This document shows, in pieces, positions 26,270 to 37,921 of a DNA stretch of 64,000 nt (positions are counted from its first letter, which is position 1; every line of letters starts with the position of its first letter). The stretch is taken from the NCBI GenBank assembly GCA_015698045.1, contig BLAL01000065.1:248001-312000 (forward strand), read 5' to 3'. The notes under the pieces are model-generated. The model searched no databases. It was not told the origin of the DNA and saw only the letters and a program-made list of their open reading frames with translations. A program made the translations under genes and the position numbers. The stretch comes from Rhizophagus clarus (lineage: Eukaryota; Glomeromycota; Glomeromycetes; Glomerales; Glomeraceae).

Positions 26270-27000
26270 CACCTCTTCCAGCCCTCCCTTACCTTAATTC
26301 TAAAAGTCTGGTCATGTTTTTGTCTGGCAATACTATAAAAAAGAAAAAAAAAACTTAAATAACTTGATTAATTAGAAATAATGACAAAAAACATTTCCCT
26401 CAACTCTTTTATCTTAATTTCATAAATTTAATTATGATTTCATCTGACAATATTATAAAAAAGAAAAAAAATAAATAATTAGAAAAAACAATGAAAAACA
26501 CTTTTCTTAAACCCTTCTTACTTTAATTTCAAAAGTCTGGTTGTACTTTTTGTTTAGCAATACTACAAAAAAAAAATTAAATAATTAGAAATAATAACAA
26601 AAAACATTTCTTCCAACCTTCTTTATTATAGATATCACCCAAATTATTTTAAGTAAATCCCAAATTAATTTGTATATTTTGATAGCCATAATTCCCAAAT
26701 CCCTAAATGTACAAATTATAAAATTTATATATGTAATTTGTAAATTAATTTGGATTTGTATATTTAAACTACTATAATTTCAAATTATTTTGGATTTGAA
26801 TGGCATCTATATCCCTTACCTTAATTTCATAAGTCTGGTCGTATTTTTTATCTAGCAACACTACAAAAAAAGAAAAAAAATAAATAATTAAAAAACCCAC
26901 TAAAAAACACCTCTCCAAACCCTTCTTACTTTAATTCCAAAAGTCCAATCATATTTTTTGTCTGACAACATTACAAAAAAAAAAAAAAATAAAATTTTTT
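26270..27000 (+). repeat. 115-bp satellite-like array, five units
   Basis: Units carry CCTTACCTTAATTCTAAAAG, then TCTGGTCATG, then CTGGCAATACTAC, followed by A-rich spacer. Unit cores start near 26,285, 26,400, 26,515, 26,813 and 26,926. A MITE separates the third and fourth. The same unit is repeated eight times at 49.9-50.76 kb. Confidence 0.85.
26631..26807 (+). mobile_element. MITE, family E (copy 1), 177 bp
   Basis: Flanked by TATA on both sides (26,627-26,630 and 26,808-26,811). Ends are GATATCACCCAAAT at the left and GATGCCATTCAAAT at the right in reverse complement. It is inserted inside the 115-bp array. The sister copy at 49,144-49,319 is in the opposite orientation, 176 bp long, also between TATA repeats. 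Confidence 0.85.
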
Positions 27001-27179
27001 TTTTAAATCAGATATTTAGATTATCTGATAGATTGGCAAGTCACATGATCATGTCTTTATACCAGATAATTCATTGTATTATACCAAATAATTTGTTATA
27101 ATATTAACAAATTTTTTATAATGAAAGTCTAATTGGCTTAGACTTTTATTTTATTATATCAAGGTGTGACTGTAATACT

Positions 27180-28860
27180 TATACAAATTAAATAAATTAA
27201 TAGTTTGTTATGTGTATTATAAATTTTTATCCTCATTTCTTCTTTAGTAATATTTTTTTTTGCATTTACAAGAAAGTTCATTTTAAAAATAAAATTTTTC
27301 TTCAGGTACAACTTAAAAGTAAATGTAAAATACAATTTAAATAATAAAAATATATGTAATTTTATGAGAAGAAAAGATTTACTAAACTAAAAAAAACAGT
27401 TATTTAGGTAGTTTTTATGTAAATTGCAAAAAGTCAATTTTTATAATAAAAAAAAAATTTTTTGATTTCAATAAAACTTTTAGCAAAAGCCTTTTTTAAT
27501 TAATAATTATCTTATTTCTAACTATAATTTGGCAAAATAAACAACTTTTATCCTATCAGTATTATGTATATATACTGATGGATTTTTTTATTATTTATTT
27601 CATTGGTTTAACTATATTTTATTTACTTGATTATAACTTTTACAATTTTATTTGCAATTATTAATAAGATTTTTTAATTTAATAATGAATATGAAAATAT
27701 ACATCTTTAACTGTATTAGGAATAATTATTTTTGAAAACTCCAATTGTGCTTCAGATTTTTTCTTTTTTTGTGTAATATTAGAATTATCAATTTCTTTTA
27801 ATGCTTTCTATTTTTTAATAAGTTTATTATTATCATCAATATTATCTGTATTGTAATACAATCAGCCCTCCATATAATCACGTATGGTTGGAAGCCAAAA
27901 ATTGACCTTGCATATCTTGGTAAAGCCCATAATAGCCTTTCAGATAAGTGGCATTACATTTGTTTTATATTCAGACCTATCATTAAAAGATAGAGGTGGA
28001 GGAACTGAGGGTAAGTAATGAGACAGAGTCATTGTAGATTTAGTAATTATCAGAATCTTCTGCTATTAATGAAAATTAATATTATTTAAAAAATATAAAT
28101 TTTTTTATAAATATTATATCTAATTTTAAAAAAATTAAGATTCAAATACTTTTGATATTAGAATCTATATATATGATGATCAACATATATAATTATATCA
28201 TGTTTGAAAAGGTCTATAATAGATAATATTCAATTTTTTAGGAATAACAATAACACATGGTGGTTTAATATAAAGATCATAAAAGATTTGCATAAAATTA
28301 TTATATTTTGTTATTCTTAAAATTAATTAAATTTGTCAAAAATTAAATATTACATATAAATTAGTGGAGTGACATATATTACATAATTATTATAGAGGAG
28401 AAGGGAGATCTTAAATATCTAACAGTTTACTGTTCATGTGATACTTAATTATAGGAATTAAAATTAAATTGAATTTTTACTTTTGTGACTGGAATTAAAC
28501 ACAATAATTTATCAATAAAATTCTTTTCATGTAATTTATTAATTGTTTTACATACATGTATTATTTTTTATTTTGTTCGTATCTTATTTATTAATAGTGT
28601 AACTAGCGTATTATATTCCTTGTTCTATTTGTATTATGTAACTTATTCAAAAAAAAAAAGAAATCTCATTTATACTTTATATCATTCCTAACCTAATTCT
28701 TTTATAAAATGAATTTTTTTATAAAAAAACTTAAAACTCCTCCATTTTTAAAATTTATGTCTTTATTTACCTTCTGATAGTATTTTCCAGTTATTTATAA
28801 TTAAAACTTGTATATTACATACAGGTGCAACTGAAAAATCATCAATAGAATTGATAAATA
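27180..28860. other. AT-rich interval, possible half-element
   Basis: No gene recognised. Near 27,858 the sequence TACAATCAGCCCTCCATATA resembles a CAGTCA-type end, but no partner was found. A 68-codon plus-strand frame at 28,485 has no family resemblance. Confidence 0.4.
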
Positions 28861-28869
28861 CCCTTTTCT

Positions 28870-31600
28870 TAGCTGGTCTACCTTATCATTTTGGATGTTA
28901 ATTTTTCTTAAGTTAAGTAACCATGGAAAGCATTGAAAAGTATGCATTACATTTAGAACAACAAAGATGACTATAAGTATTTGTGTTAATAGAAGGATAG
29001 TAGACATCATACTCAGGTATTTTAAGCTTATTAAAATATTCTAATATATAAAGTAGATTTAAATAATCCCCATCTTTTCCTTTTGTCATAAGTGAGAGAA
29101 AACTATCATTTTTTGTAAGAAAAATGGTTGCCTCCTCACAACAGATTAGGTGAATAGCAAGAACGATCATTGCATTTCTTAATGTTAAGTGAGTATTGAT
29201 ACATTTTTGTATGATTTTTTAACCACTACCAGAGCACACTTAATTCATTAATACCTTCTTTTTCAGATTCAGAAAATTTAACATTATTAAATAAAAAACT
29301 TTTTGATCAGTATATTATGTGGTAATAGGCTTTCTGAAAATAGGATTATATTTCCAAAGATTACATAAAGCCTCACCAGCATAACAAAAGTTTTTCATTG
29401 CAAGCTTCAAATCAATGATTTGATCCTAAAAGTTAAGATGAGAACTAAACTTATTGATTAGTAAGGCTATGCTAACCAGTTTTTATAATAATGTCACTAT
29501 ATTACGCTTAATAGGGTTATATAATGATTGATCAGATACATGCGTCTGAATAGAAAGATAATCAAGATCAAAAGCCTGGAACATTTTACAATATTGATGA
29601 ATATTTTTCATGTGCCATAAATTTTTATCTGGACTTCTATCAACCAAAAGAATTCAGATTAATTTTATTTGGCTATCAACTTTTAACATATCATCAAAAT
29701 AACTATCTTGAATTAGTGAATTCAGATCACTTATGTAAGTTTCAGGACTCATACTAACTTGGTATTGTGAACATCTGTAAATCAAAAGTTGACCATTACA
29801 AAAGGTATCATTTATATCGTTCAGATTAATTAATAAGTAAACTGATGAAATAAATTTATACTATGCATTAATTGAAAAATTGTGATTAGGTAGTGTAACT
29901 GGTTTTTGAAAACTTTATATGGTCTGAAATGTTCTTCCAACTGCAGGATTACTAAGAAGAACTTTGGCTTTGTTATCCTGAAAGATATAACAGAATAAAT
30001 CAGAAATATGGCTATGAATTATTTTGCTCCTTTTACAAATGCAAGACAGTAGTGCTCATTATGTACTCGTTTCTTTTATTTTGTGAAATAGAGGTATTTG
30101 CAATTATAGTTGGATGATGGTGAGTCATTGCTACTTTAATATTTAATCAAGATGGCATCAAATAATTATTAAGGTAGTGTAAGATAGATACTTATTATAT
30201 TTTGAGTTAAAATCCTCTTAAAGATGACAGATTGTTCTAACTTTAATAACTTCTTTTCTTCTCTTTTTAATTGCAACTCCAAATTCAATACATTTGTGTA
30301 TATATTCATATATAGTGGACAGCATAAATTAAGCACCATTTTCAAAATTAATTTACGATATAAATTATAAATACCAGCATAATAAATATATATTTATTTT
30401 AAAGATGAGACTTAAAACAATATTTTAAAAGCATTTTTTTATTTTAATTAATAATACAGTTTTATAAAAATTACTTAGTTTATAAAAAAATGAATTTTCA
30501 ACTTTTAACTAAGATAGATACAATAAAATAAATGCCAATATCTGATTCTTTGGATTATAAATAGGTTAATTTCCAAAAATCTTAAAGATTGGATTATTAG
30601 TTATTAAGAAAATAAACTTTAAAAATTATGTAAATCATTAAAAAATCAAAAATTTATTATAAAATTCATATTTTTTTGGTGATTTACATGATTTTTAAAG
30701 TTTATTTTCTTAATAACTAATAATTTAATCTTTAAGATTTTTGGAACTTAACCTATTTATAACTCAAAGAATCAGATTCTGGCATTTATTTTATTGTATC
30801 TATTTTAGTTAAAAAGTTAAAAATTCACTTTTTTATAAACTAAGTGATTTTTATAAAACTGTATTATTAATTAAATAAAAAAATACTTTTAAAATATTGT
30901 TTTAAGTTTCATCTTTAAAATAAATATAAATTTATTATGCTAGTATTTATAATTTATATCGTAAATTAATTTTAAAAATGGTGTATAATTTATGCTATCC
31001 GCTATAAATCAGGATTCAGGATATTGAAACAAAAAAGATAAATAACTAGGAGTATCATATTGTATTACTTTATTATTCTCTAGTAAGAGTTTTGATTTTT
31101 TTACCCTGTATTTTTGCAAATATTTTGCCTGACACTTCAACTTCTTAATTTTATTATTCTTATCTTGCAGAACTTGCTTAAGAGCTACCATACATTCTGC
31201 TAAATTATTTATTTCAAATCTCCAAATCTGCAGTTGTATTATAAATTTGTTAAAGTTTGATAAACTTTGTGTTAGTTGTATTAATGACTTCTGCAGTTTT
31301 TTTCTGTACAGCGATATTAGAAGGTGAAGTAGTATCAGTTACAATAATTTTTTTAATCAGTTTTTATGAAGCTTGGTTGACCTGAGTGAACTTTGAACTT
31401 TAAGATCAGCTGGATTGTGATCAATTAATTTGTAAAAAACCTTGAATTAGAATTTTAGTTGCCAAGTATTCTTTAATTTTATTTTTAATTTCTTCTTGAG
31501 ACTTGTATCAAATTTTCTTCCATATCTCAGAATATTCTATATAAAAACTAACTTTTAGATACATAAGATTTTTTGTATTCATCATACGATGATATCTAAA
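28870..31600 (-). pseudogene. Decayed C2H2/DDE-like gene of a Rhizophagus-expanded family
   Basis: Minus-strand translation gives a co-linear series of segments in shifting frames. A coiled-coil part (KNNKIKKLKCQAKYLQKYR, then LLLENNKVIQYD) lies at 31,191-31,009; YIHKCIEFG near 30,290; NPAVGRTFQT near 29,930; FISSVYLLINLND near 29,840; SPDKNLWHMKNIHQYCKMF near 29,640; DLDYLSIQTHVSDQSLYNP near 29,560; AMKNFCYAGEALCNLW near 29,380; and a zinc-finger-like end LCCSKCNAYFSMLS near 28,930. From memory, intact relatives read VDGGPDENPRHMKN and HAPGQSAYNPVERSM there, a DDE-like layout. The copy is broken many times, mostly by G-to-A or C-to-T changes. A 688-bp fold-back element splits it at the QYPES/YIHKC junction. 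Function of the family is not established here. Confidence 0.66.
30315..31002. mobile_element. Long fold-back element, arms about 330 bp
   Basis: Left arm begins GTGGACAGCATAAATTAAGC; the right arm in reverse complement begins GCGGATAGCATAAATTATAC. The arms stay highly similar to a short central loop near 30,650-30,668. TA lies on each side. There is no coding capacity. It interrupts the decayed C2H2/DDE-like gene, so it inserted after that gene arrived. Confidence 0.88.
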
Positions 31601-31619
31601 AGTATTGCAGAATCTTTAG

Positions 31620-34430
31620 TATTAGTTTATAAGTATTTTATAAATATAAAATTTATTATATTTTGGTGTAGTTAGAAGTTTGTATGTTTAAAAACCTAAA
31701 AATATACTAAAGAGTGTGTTGTAAAATGCATATTAATTAGTTACATTGGATGTACGATTATGATTTTTTTGTAAATCATTATCTTTTCAAATTTTGTGAA
31801 AATATTCAAATAAATGTTTTTAAAAAAATACTTTCAAATACATTATAAAGTAATCTTTCAACTTTATATAATCTTAAACAAATCTTTATTATTAAATATA
31901 TTTTTTAAATAAATTTTTATTTAAATTTTAATATATAAAAGTGAGAGAAGTTTTTTGAAATCAAGAACAATGATATCTATTAATAATGATTGTATTATAA
32001 TAAATCATATGAATAACAAGTTTAACTAGAGAAAAAGGAGGGTCAACTTTATAAGAAACCTATAATTACATAATATATGTTACTCCTTTTATACTTTTAT
32101 TCAAATCTCAAAAAAAAATGCTAAAAAAAAAGTTCATAAAAAGAAGAAGAAGTTACAGTTACAAACTTCTTAATTATCAGATGAACAAATAATACTTATT
32201 TTTAGTATGAAGTTACTTGAGTTTACATTCTTTAAACTTTTTGGATTAAGAATGATTACTTTTGATAATAAAGTTCTTTTTTTTCTTATATTGATTAAGC
32301 AGTTAAAATGTGATGACTCTAAGATTTCTTTAATGTTTAATGATAATGAGAAAAAATTAAAATAGAAAGATGGAAATAGATAAGAATTTATAAAAAAAAA
32401 AGTAATCATAATCAGTTATTATCAGTCTTTTAGGTGAGAAATAGATATATAAAGATAAGGTAAGGTTGTTTCAGTCAGCACTAGGTATACAAAAAATATC
32501 TTTCAGCAAAATTAAATATTGTTATATATTTTTTATTATGTGATTTTAAAATAAAGGTTAATTGGATATTTTTATTTTTTTATTTAATTTATAAATCATA
32601 AAAAAGAAAATATTGGTTTAAATCAAAATTCTATTAACTTCTAATTAAATGTCTTATTATCTTCAAAATATATTTATTTTGTGATTCTTATTCAAGACTT
32701 GTAACTTGTTTATTTAATTTTAGATTTTGTTTTTTAGATATAAAAATGCTTTGTAGGAATTATAGGATAAAAAGATTTTGAGTTTATACTATAAGAATAT
32801 CCTTTTATCTGACTTAACTATTGTGCATATAATTATTTCTGCAATATAAAAATTTTAAATCTATATAAAATCTTTTTAAATCTATATTATTGTAAAAGTT
32901 TTTAGTTTTGTAGAATTAAACTTTAGAAGTAATAATAGAATTGGTATATCAAAAAATAAATAAAAAAATTGAAAATTTTTTTAACTAGTATTCAATTAAT
33001 CCTAATATTATATTATCTTTAGAATAATGTATACTTTTCCTATAATTACAGAATTGATAAGCTAAGTAGTTTTTAATATAATAGTATAGAATACTTACTT
33101 GCAATACGCTCATAGTGTAGAAGATAGTTTACAGATAAAGTTTTTTAGTTGAATAATGGCTAGTATAATTATTACTTATTTTATATAATAATAATCTTTT
33201 TTTTATCCAATTTAATAAAAAATTTTAATTGCATTTATAATAATATTATTCAGTTTATCTATTAATAATTTTTAATTTTTTAAATAACTTTATTTATTTT
33301 ATTGATAATCTTTACATAAATTTTTGAAATTTTATTATTGCTAATTATTTTACTTATAAGTTAATAGGTATAAGTACAGCCCCTGATTGTGATGATTGGA
33401 ACTTCATTATGATAATTGATGTGATATCTACTATGTTTACTAGTATTAAAATGGCTAAAGTATATATAGTTACACTTATGTTATTTAGAGAAATTATTTT
33501 TAAAGTGTACAAAACAGTTATCTTAATGTGATATCTTCGTATTTAGAGGTCTTGTATAAGTGAAGAAATTATAGAATAAATTAAATAATAAGTTGAAATA
33601 TTTTTTGTAAAATTATTTTAATAATAGTAATAATTTTAGTTTTTTGCTTTACATATTTTTTTGAATTTTTATTAATCCAGAATGTAATGAAAAACTATAT
33701 ATTTTTATGTAAAAGTCATACAAAGTATCTGTCTGTCTGTCTGCACAAAAATTGAGTTGATGCATAATTGGTTTATTTAATTACACTCGTATTTCAAACT
33801 AGCAACAGTTCTGAAACTGTTTCCTAGTTACAGTATATAACAAAAAAAGTTGTGATTGATAAAATAGTATAAATCTGCAAAATAAATATAGAAATAGGTT
33901 TATATAGATCATTCTAGAATATTAATTTAATATTTCTATATTTAGAAAAATTATGTTTTATAAATAAAATATTTGTATCACCCTAATTTTTTTCGTTATT
34001 ACTTCGCAAAAATGGTTAACACAAAATTTAAAATTCAAAAATAAACAATTCAATATTACTGGCTTAATGGTATTCATTTAATAAGATTAACTCTATTGAA
34101 AATATGTAAATAATCATTAAAAATAATGTTAAAAGTAGATGCCTTAAAATATTAATGAATTAACCAAATATGCAATCTCTCAATCAACAGTGAATAATTT
34201 GGTTAGGTTTATGAAAATAAGATGTGAAATAGTTTTAGAAAAAAATGGTAATAGGATTTCATATTGAATTTTTTTATTATTAATAAAGAAAATAATTAGC
34301 TTTTAAATGAATTTAATTTTATTAAATATAAACATGTAGTTTTTGAAATATGTGGATTTTTTCTTATCACAATTTTTTTTGTAATTATTATTTATATAAA
34401 ATATTATTATCATATTTTATAAATATAATA
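31620..34430. other. AT-rich interval without supportable gene
   Basis: I found no exon chain. There is a CTGT triplication at 33,731-33,742. Faint peptide traces near 34,010-34,260 (including ISQSTVNNLVR) could be a Tc1-like helix-turn-helix, but they are too eroded to call. Confidence 0.4.
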
Positions 34431-34437
34431 AATTTTA

Positions 34438-36275
34438 GGGTGAATTTATTCCTCACCCTGAGTGAGATTTGATATTACTCACCCCTATTACGTGATCAAT
34501 ATTTTGAATGACTAATTTTTAATTGGCTGATTTTTTTAACTTAAATTTTCCGTTATCAGTTTGTAACGTAACAATTTTTTTTTTTCGCGAACCATTTTAT
34601 TTTATTCCTTTAAAGTTTACTGAATAGAAGAATGAAATGCAATTATTCAAAATCAAAACTTTTATCTTTAATATAACTAGTAATAATGACATCAAAACCC
34701 CAATAATAATGATAAAAATGATGATAAAAGACAAAAAAAGATATGATAAATAATGAAAATAAAAGGGAAACAAAACAAAGGTGAAAAGAAAAAGGAAACA
34801 AGATCAAAAAGAAATGAAAAAGAATATTGATGGAAAAGATAAAACGAAAAGAAAGGGAGACGAAGAAAGAGAAACAAAAGGAAAAAGAAACGAAAACAGA
34901 AGGTAGAACGAAAGGGGAAGTGGATGATAAGGGGGAAATGAAAGGGAAAACAAAAGGAAACAAAATCAAAAAATAAAATGATGATGAAAGGTGGGAGTAA
35001 AATTTGTTAGTAATGATCATAAGAGAATACATTAAAAAAAAAAAATTTGAAATGAAACCGAACACCTACCTCGTTTTCAAAGAGATTCGGCATAGTAGAA
35101 AAATTCAGGAAAAAATGAAAGGGCGAAGGAATAAAGATAAAAGGAGCAAAGACAAAACTGAAAAGAAAAACGAGATTGAAAGAGATAAAGATGAAATTGA
35201 AAGAATAATCGCTATTTTCCCTATCTGTGGATCAAAGATTTGTAATACAGTATAAAACTAAATTATTACGTTGGATGCTAATTTTTTATCGGTGGCATTG
35301 ATAAATTATATTTTAATCACTTGATTTTCTAGCGTTCTGGATTCGCAAAATCATGGAACATTAATGGTACAAAATTATGTATAAAAATGAAAGGGCATAA
35401 AAACAAAAGAAAATAAAACGAAAATAAAGAGACGAAGTTGAAAACGAAAAGTAAAATAAGGGACAAGGGAGAAAATGAAATAAAGTGAAAGGAAAATAAG
35501 ATAAAGGAGATGAAGATAAAAATAAAAAGAAAAACAAAACAAAAGAGAAAATGAAGGGGAAAAAGAAAAAGCGGAAACGAAAGGAAAAAATGAAAGGGAA
35601 ACGGAAACAAAGGGAAAGGCTGAAAGGGAAAGTGAAAATGAAAGATAATGGAAAAAATGAAAGGGAAACGGAAACAAAGGGAAAGGAAAAGCAGAAAGGA
35701 AAGGAAAGGGAAAGCGGAAATGAAAGATAATGGAAAAAATGAAAGGGAAAAATGAAAGAGAAAGCAGAAATGAAATGAAAAATGAAATGAAAATGAAAGG
35801 GAATATAAATATGAAAGGATACAAAAACAAAAAGGAAATTAGGGGATAAAGATAAAGATAAAAGGGAAATAAAATAAAGAGAACGAATATAAAAAAGAAA
35901 AAAGACACCCATAAAGAAAAAAAAAAATTGAAACAAAGTTAGTAAAAACAAAACAAAATCAAAAAAGAAAAAAGAAAAAAGAATTAAAGAAACGAAAAAA
36001 TCATACCTTTGAGCGCAAAATCGTAGGAGTCCAAAACCTAAAAGAAAGAAAGAAAAGAAATTAGAAACGACAAAAAATAAAATAAAAAAATAAAAAAGAA
36101 AGAAGCGACATACCTGGTAGCTGATACCCGTGTATTTTTTGACGCGAAACTAAAAAACCTAAAAAAGGCGTAAACAAATAGTGGTAGTTTGGCCGTATAA
36201 AGTTTCATCAGCCAATCAAAATTTATTACATAATAAGGGGGTGAGAAATCACCCGGATGAGAAATAAATTTTCTC
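34438..36275 (-). mobile_element. TIR element with purine/pyrimidine-tract interior (copy 2)
   Basis: Left end GGGTGAATTTATTCCTCACC and right end in reverse complement GAGAAAATTTATTTCTCATC align, then continue with (C)TCACCCCYTATTAYGT and, further in, ATTGGCTGAT on both sides. AATTTTA flanks both ends (34,431-34,437; 36,276-36,282). On the minus strand the interior is a pyrimidine tract of over 1 kb. Near the right end it shows splice-like blocks: a TTTTAG acceptor, an exon-like GTTTTGGACTCCTACGATTT, then a GTATGA donor. The reading frames inside are low-complexity Phe/Ser by-products. Terminal motifs match those of the 51.4-kb element, so the two share a family. Confidence 0.75.
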
Positions 36276-36289
36276 AATTTTATATCTAT

Positions 36290-37860
36290 TATATATTATT
36301 TATATATTTATATTTAAAAAGGCTAAGATATATTATTTATAACTTTTTATAAATTTTAAAAAGAATTTAATTAATTATCTATTCTTATAAATAAAATATA
36401 AATAACTTATCAATAAATAAGCAAATGTATTTTGGTTTCTATTATTATAAAACTATTACAAATAGATTGTATTCATGCTATTTTGCTTTATTATAAAAAT
36501 GAAGTTTAGTTTTTTTATATTTTTTAGAAGTATCAAAAAAAAGTTATGTAATAAGAAAAAAAACTCTTTAAGCATGTTGTAGAATATGTGCATTTTTGTA
36601 AAATCATGTTAATATAAGTTGGATGAAACTAAAAAAAAAAATTATTTTGTATTGTAAAAATTGCAATTTAGAGAAGAGTTTTTATGTAAATAGTGATTAT
36701 AATTAAATTTCTATTATAGAAAAATAATAATAGTATTTTACCTTGCAAAAAAAAAATAATAATAGTATTTAAATTGGTTTTATAATATTTAGGGTGTAAT
36801 TTAAAAATAATGAATTTTTATTTTTGTTGCAATATAACATAAAATTTTGTTACTAATTTATATAGGTTTAATATTATAATTAACCTTTATATATAATAAC
36901 ATCTCTTTATAAGCATATTTATATCACCAATTTCTTTATTAAAACTTTAAAATAACAGTCAGTTTTATTTAAAATACTTATCTTATTATTATATAAACTA
37001 ATTTAATAGTTAAAGCTATAGTCATATAGCTGTATAATTTACATCATTTTTATTTTGGTAATATACATTAGACCAGCTGTTTAACAAAATTCCCTCCCCT
37101 CAAAATTATAAAAATTTATCAATTTTTTTTAAATTTCTCCTCTCTCTCTATCAAGAATTTTCCCTTCACGAAAATCTAATTTATAGACTTTTTTAATTAT
37201 CTTTTACTCCCCTCTCGATAATTTTAAAAAATTTTTCGGCCCCCTTTTTTCAATAAAAATTCTTATTAGACAATGGTAAATTTTGAACCTTTATATAGAG
37301 TTTCCGAGGTCCTTCTTATCCTTTATTGCTATCAGAAAAGTAAATCTAAATTTAAAAAAAATAATTATTTATATAGATTGATTTGACCACCATGTTGTAA
37401 GTTTACATATAATAATCACCGATTTAGGAAAAAAACATCTGATTTTCAATTCAATGTGGAAAAAAAAAATCACAGTAAATAGAGACTAATAAGGATATTA
37501 ATATAATTACGTCATAAGGCGTTTTGCTAAGCCATATGTCAAATTCGAGAAACAGACAATAATTGAGCGGCCGTATCGTATCAAAATGTTGGTTTTTTTC
37601 ACATTGACTTCTTGGTTATCAGGGGAAATTAGAAAATGCCTAAAATGGATAAATGATTGCAAATATAGTAGACAAAATTAAAAATTAACGTTATCATAGA
37701 TGTGTATCGTCGTTCTGTGAACATCATGGAATTATGATTGGATTTCAGCGTCCTTACCTTTGATTTTTAATTTTAACCGGTACAATATAAAAATAATGTG
37801 CATGTGACGCACTTTCGGGCTGCACAAGCCTCAACAGGATGCGCAGATCTATCGTTTAGA
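36290..37860. other. Upstream intergenic DNA of the glycosyltransferase gene
   Basis: 36,290-37,060 is AT-rich and featureless. 37,080-37,260 has C-rich blocks (CCCTCCCC, CTCCTCTCTCTC). 37,500-37,860 is more balanced in composition and directly precedes the TATA box, so it is the likely promoter region of the gene at 37,922. Confidence 0.45.
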
Positions 37861-37863
37861 TTT

Positions 37864-37871
37864 TATAAATA
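37864..37871 (+). promoter_or_regulatory. TATA box of the glycosyltransferase gene
   Basis: TATAAATA lies 58 bp upstream of the ATG, followed after about 40 bp by a pyrimidine tract (37,902-37,910) just before the start codon. In this composition TATA-like words are common, so position is the main support. Confidence 0.5.
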
Positions 37872-37921
37872 GATCTTAAAATTTAACTAACTAGGCTTTA
37901 CTTTTTTTTTAAAAAAAAAGA

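Larger units (their letters stand above)
25847..27172 (+). mobile_element. Tc1/mariner-like TIR element containing a tandem array
   Basis: The left end is TA then CAGTCATCCCTCTTCATAGT; the right end in reverse complement is TA then CAGTCACACCTTGATATAAT. Both continue with CTTGATATAATRAAA at slightly different spacing. TA flanks and CAGTCA ends suggest the mariner group. The interior has no transposase; it holds five units of the 115-bp array and a family E MITE. The right inner part (AGATTGGCAAGTCACAT) also follows the array at 50.76 kb. Confidence 0.65.

Noticed and set aside
28485-28691. 68-codon plus-strand frame
   Set aside because: Composition is typical of chance frames in AT-rich DNA, with no splice context or homology recognised.
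33680-34300. Possible Tc1-like transposase remnant with CTGT repeat
   Set aside because: Only a few residues resemble a helix-turn-helix and no inverted ends were found.
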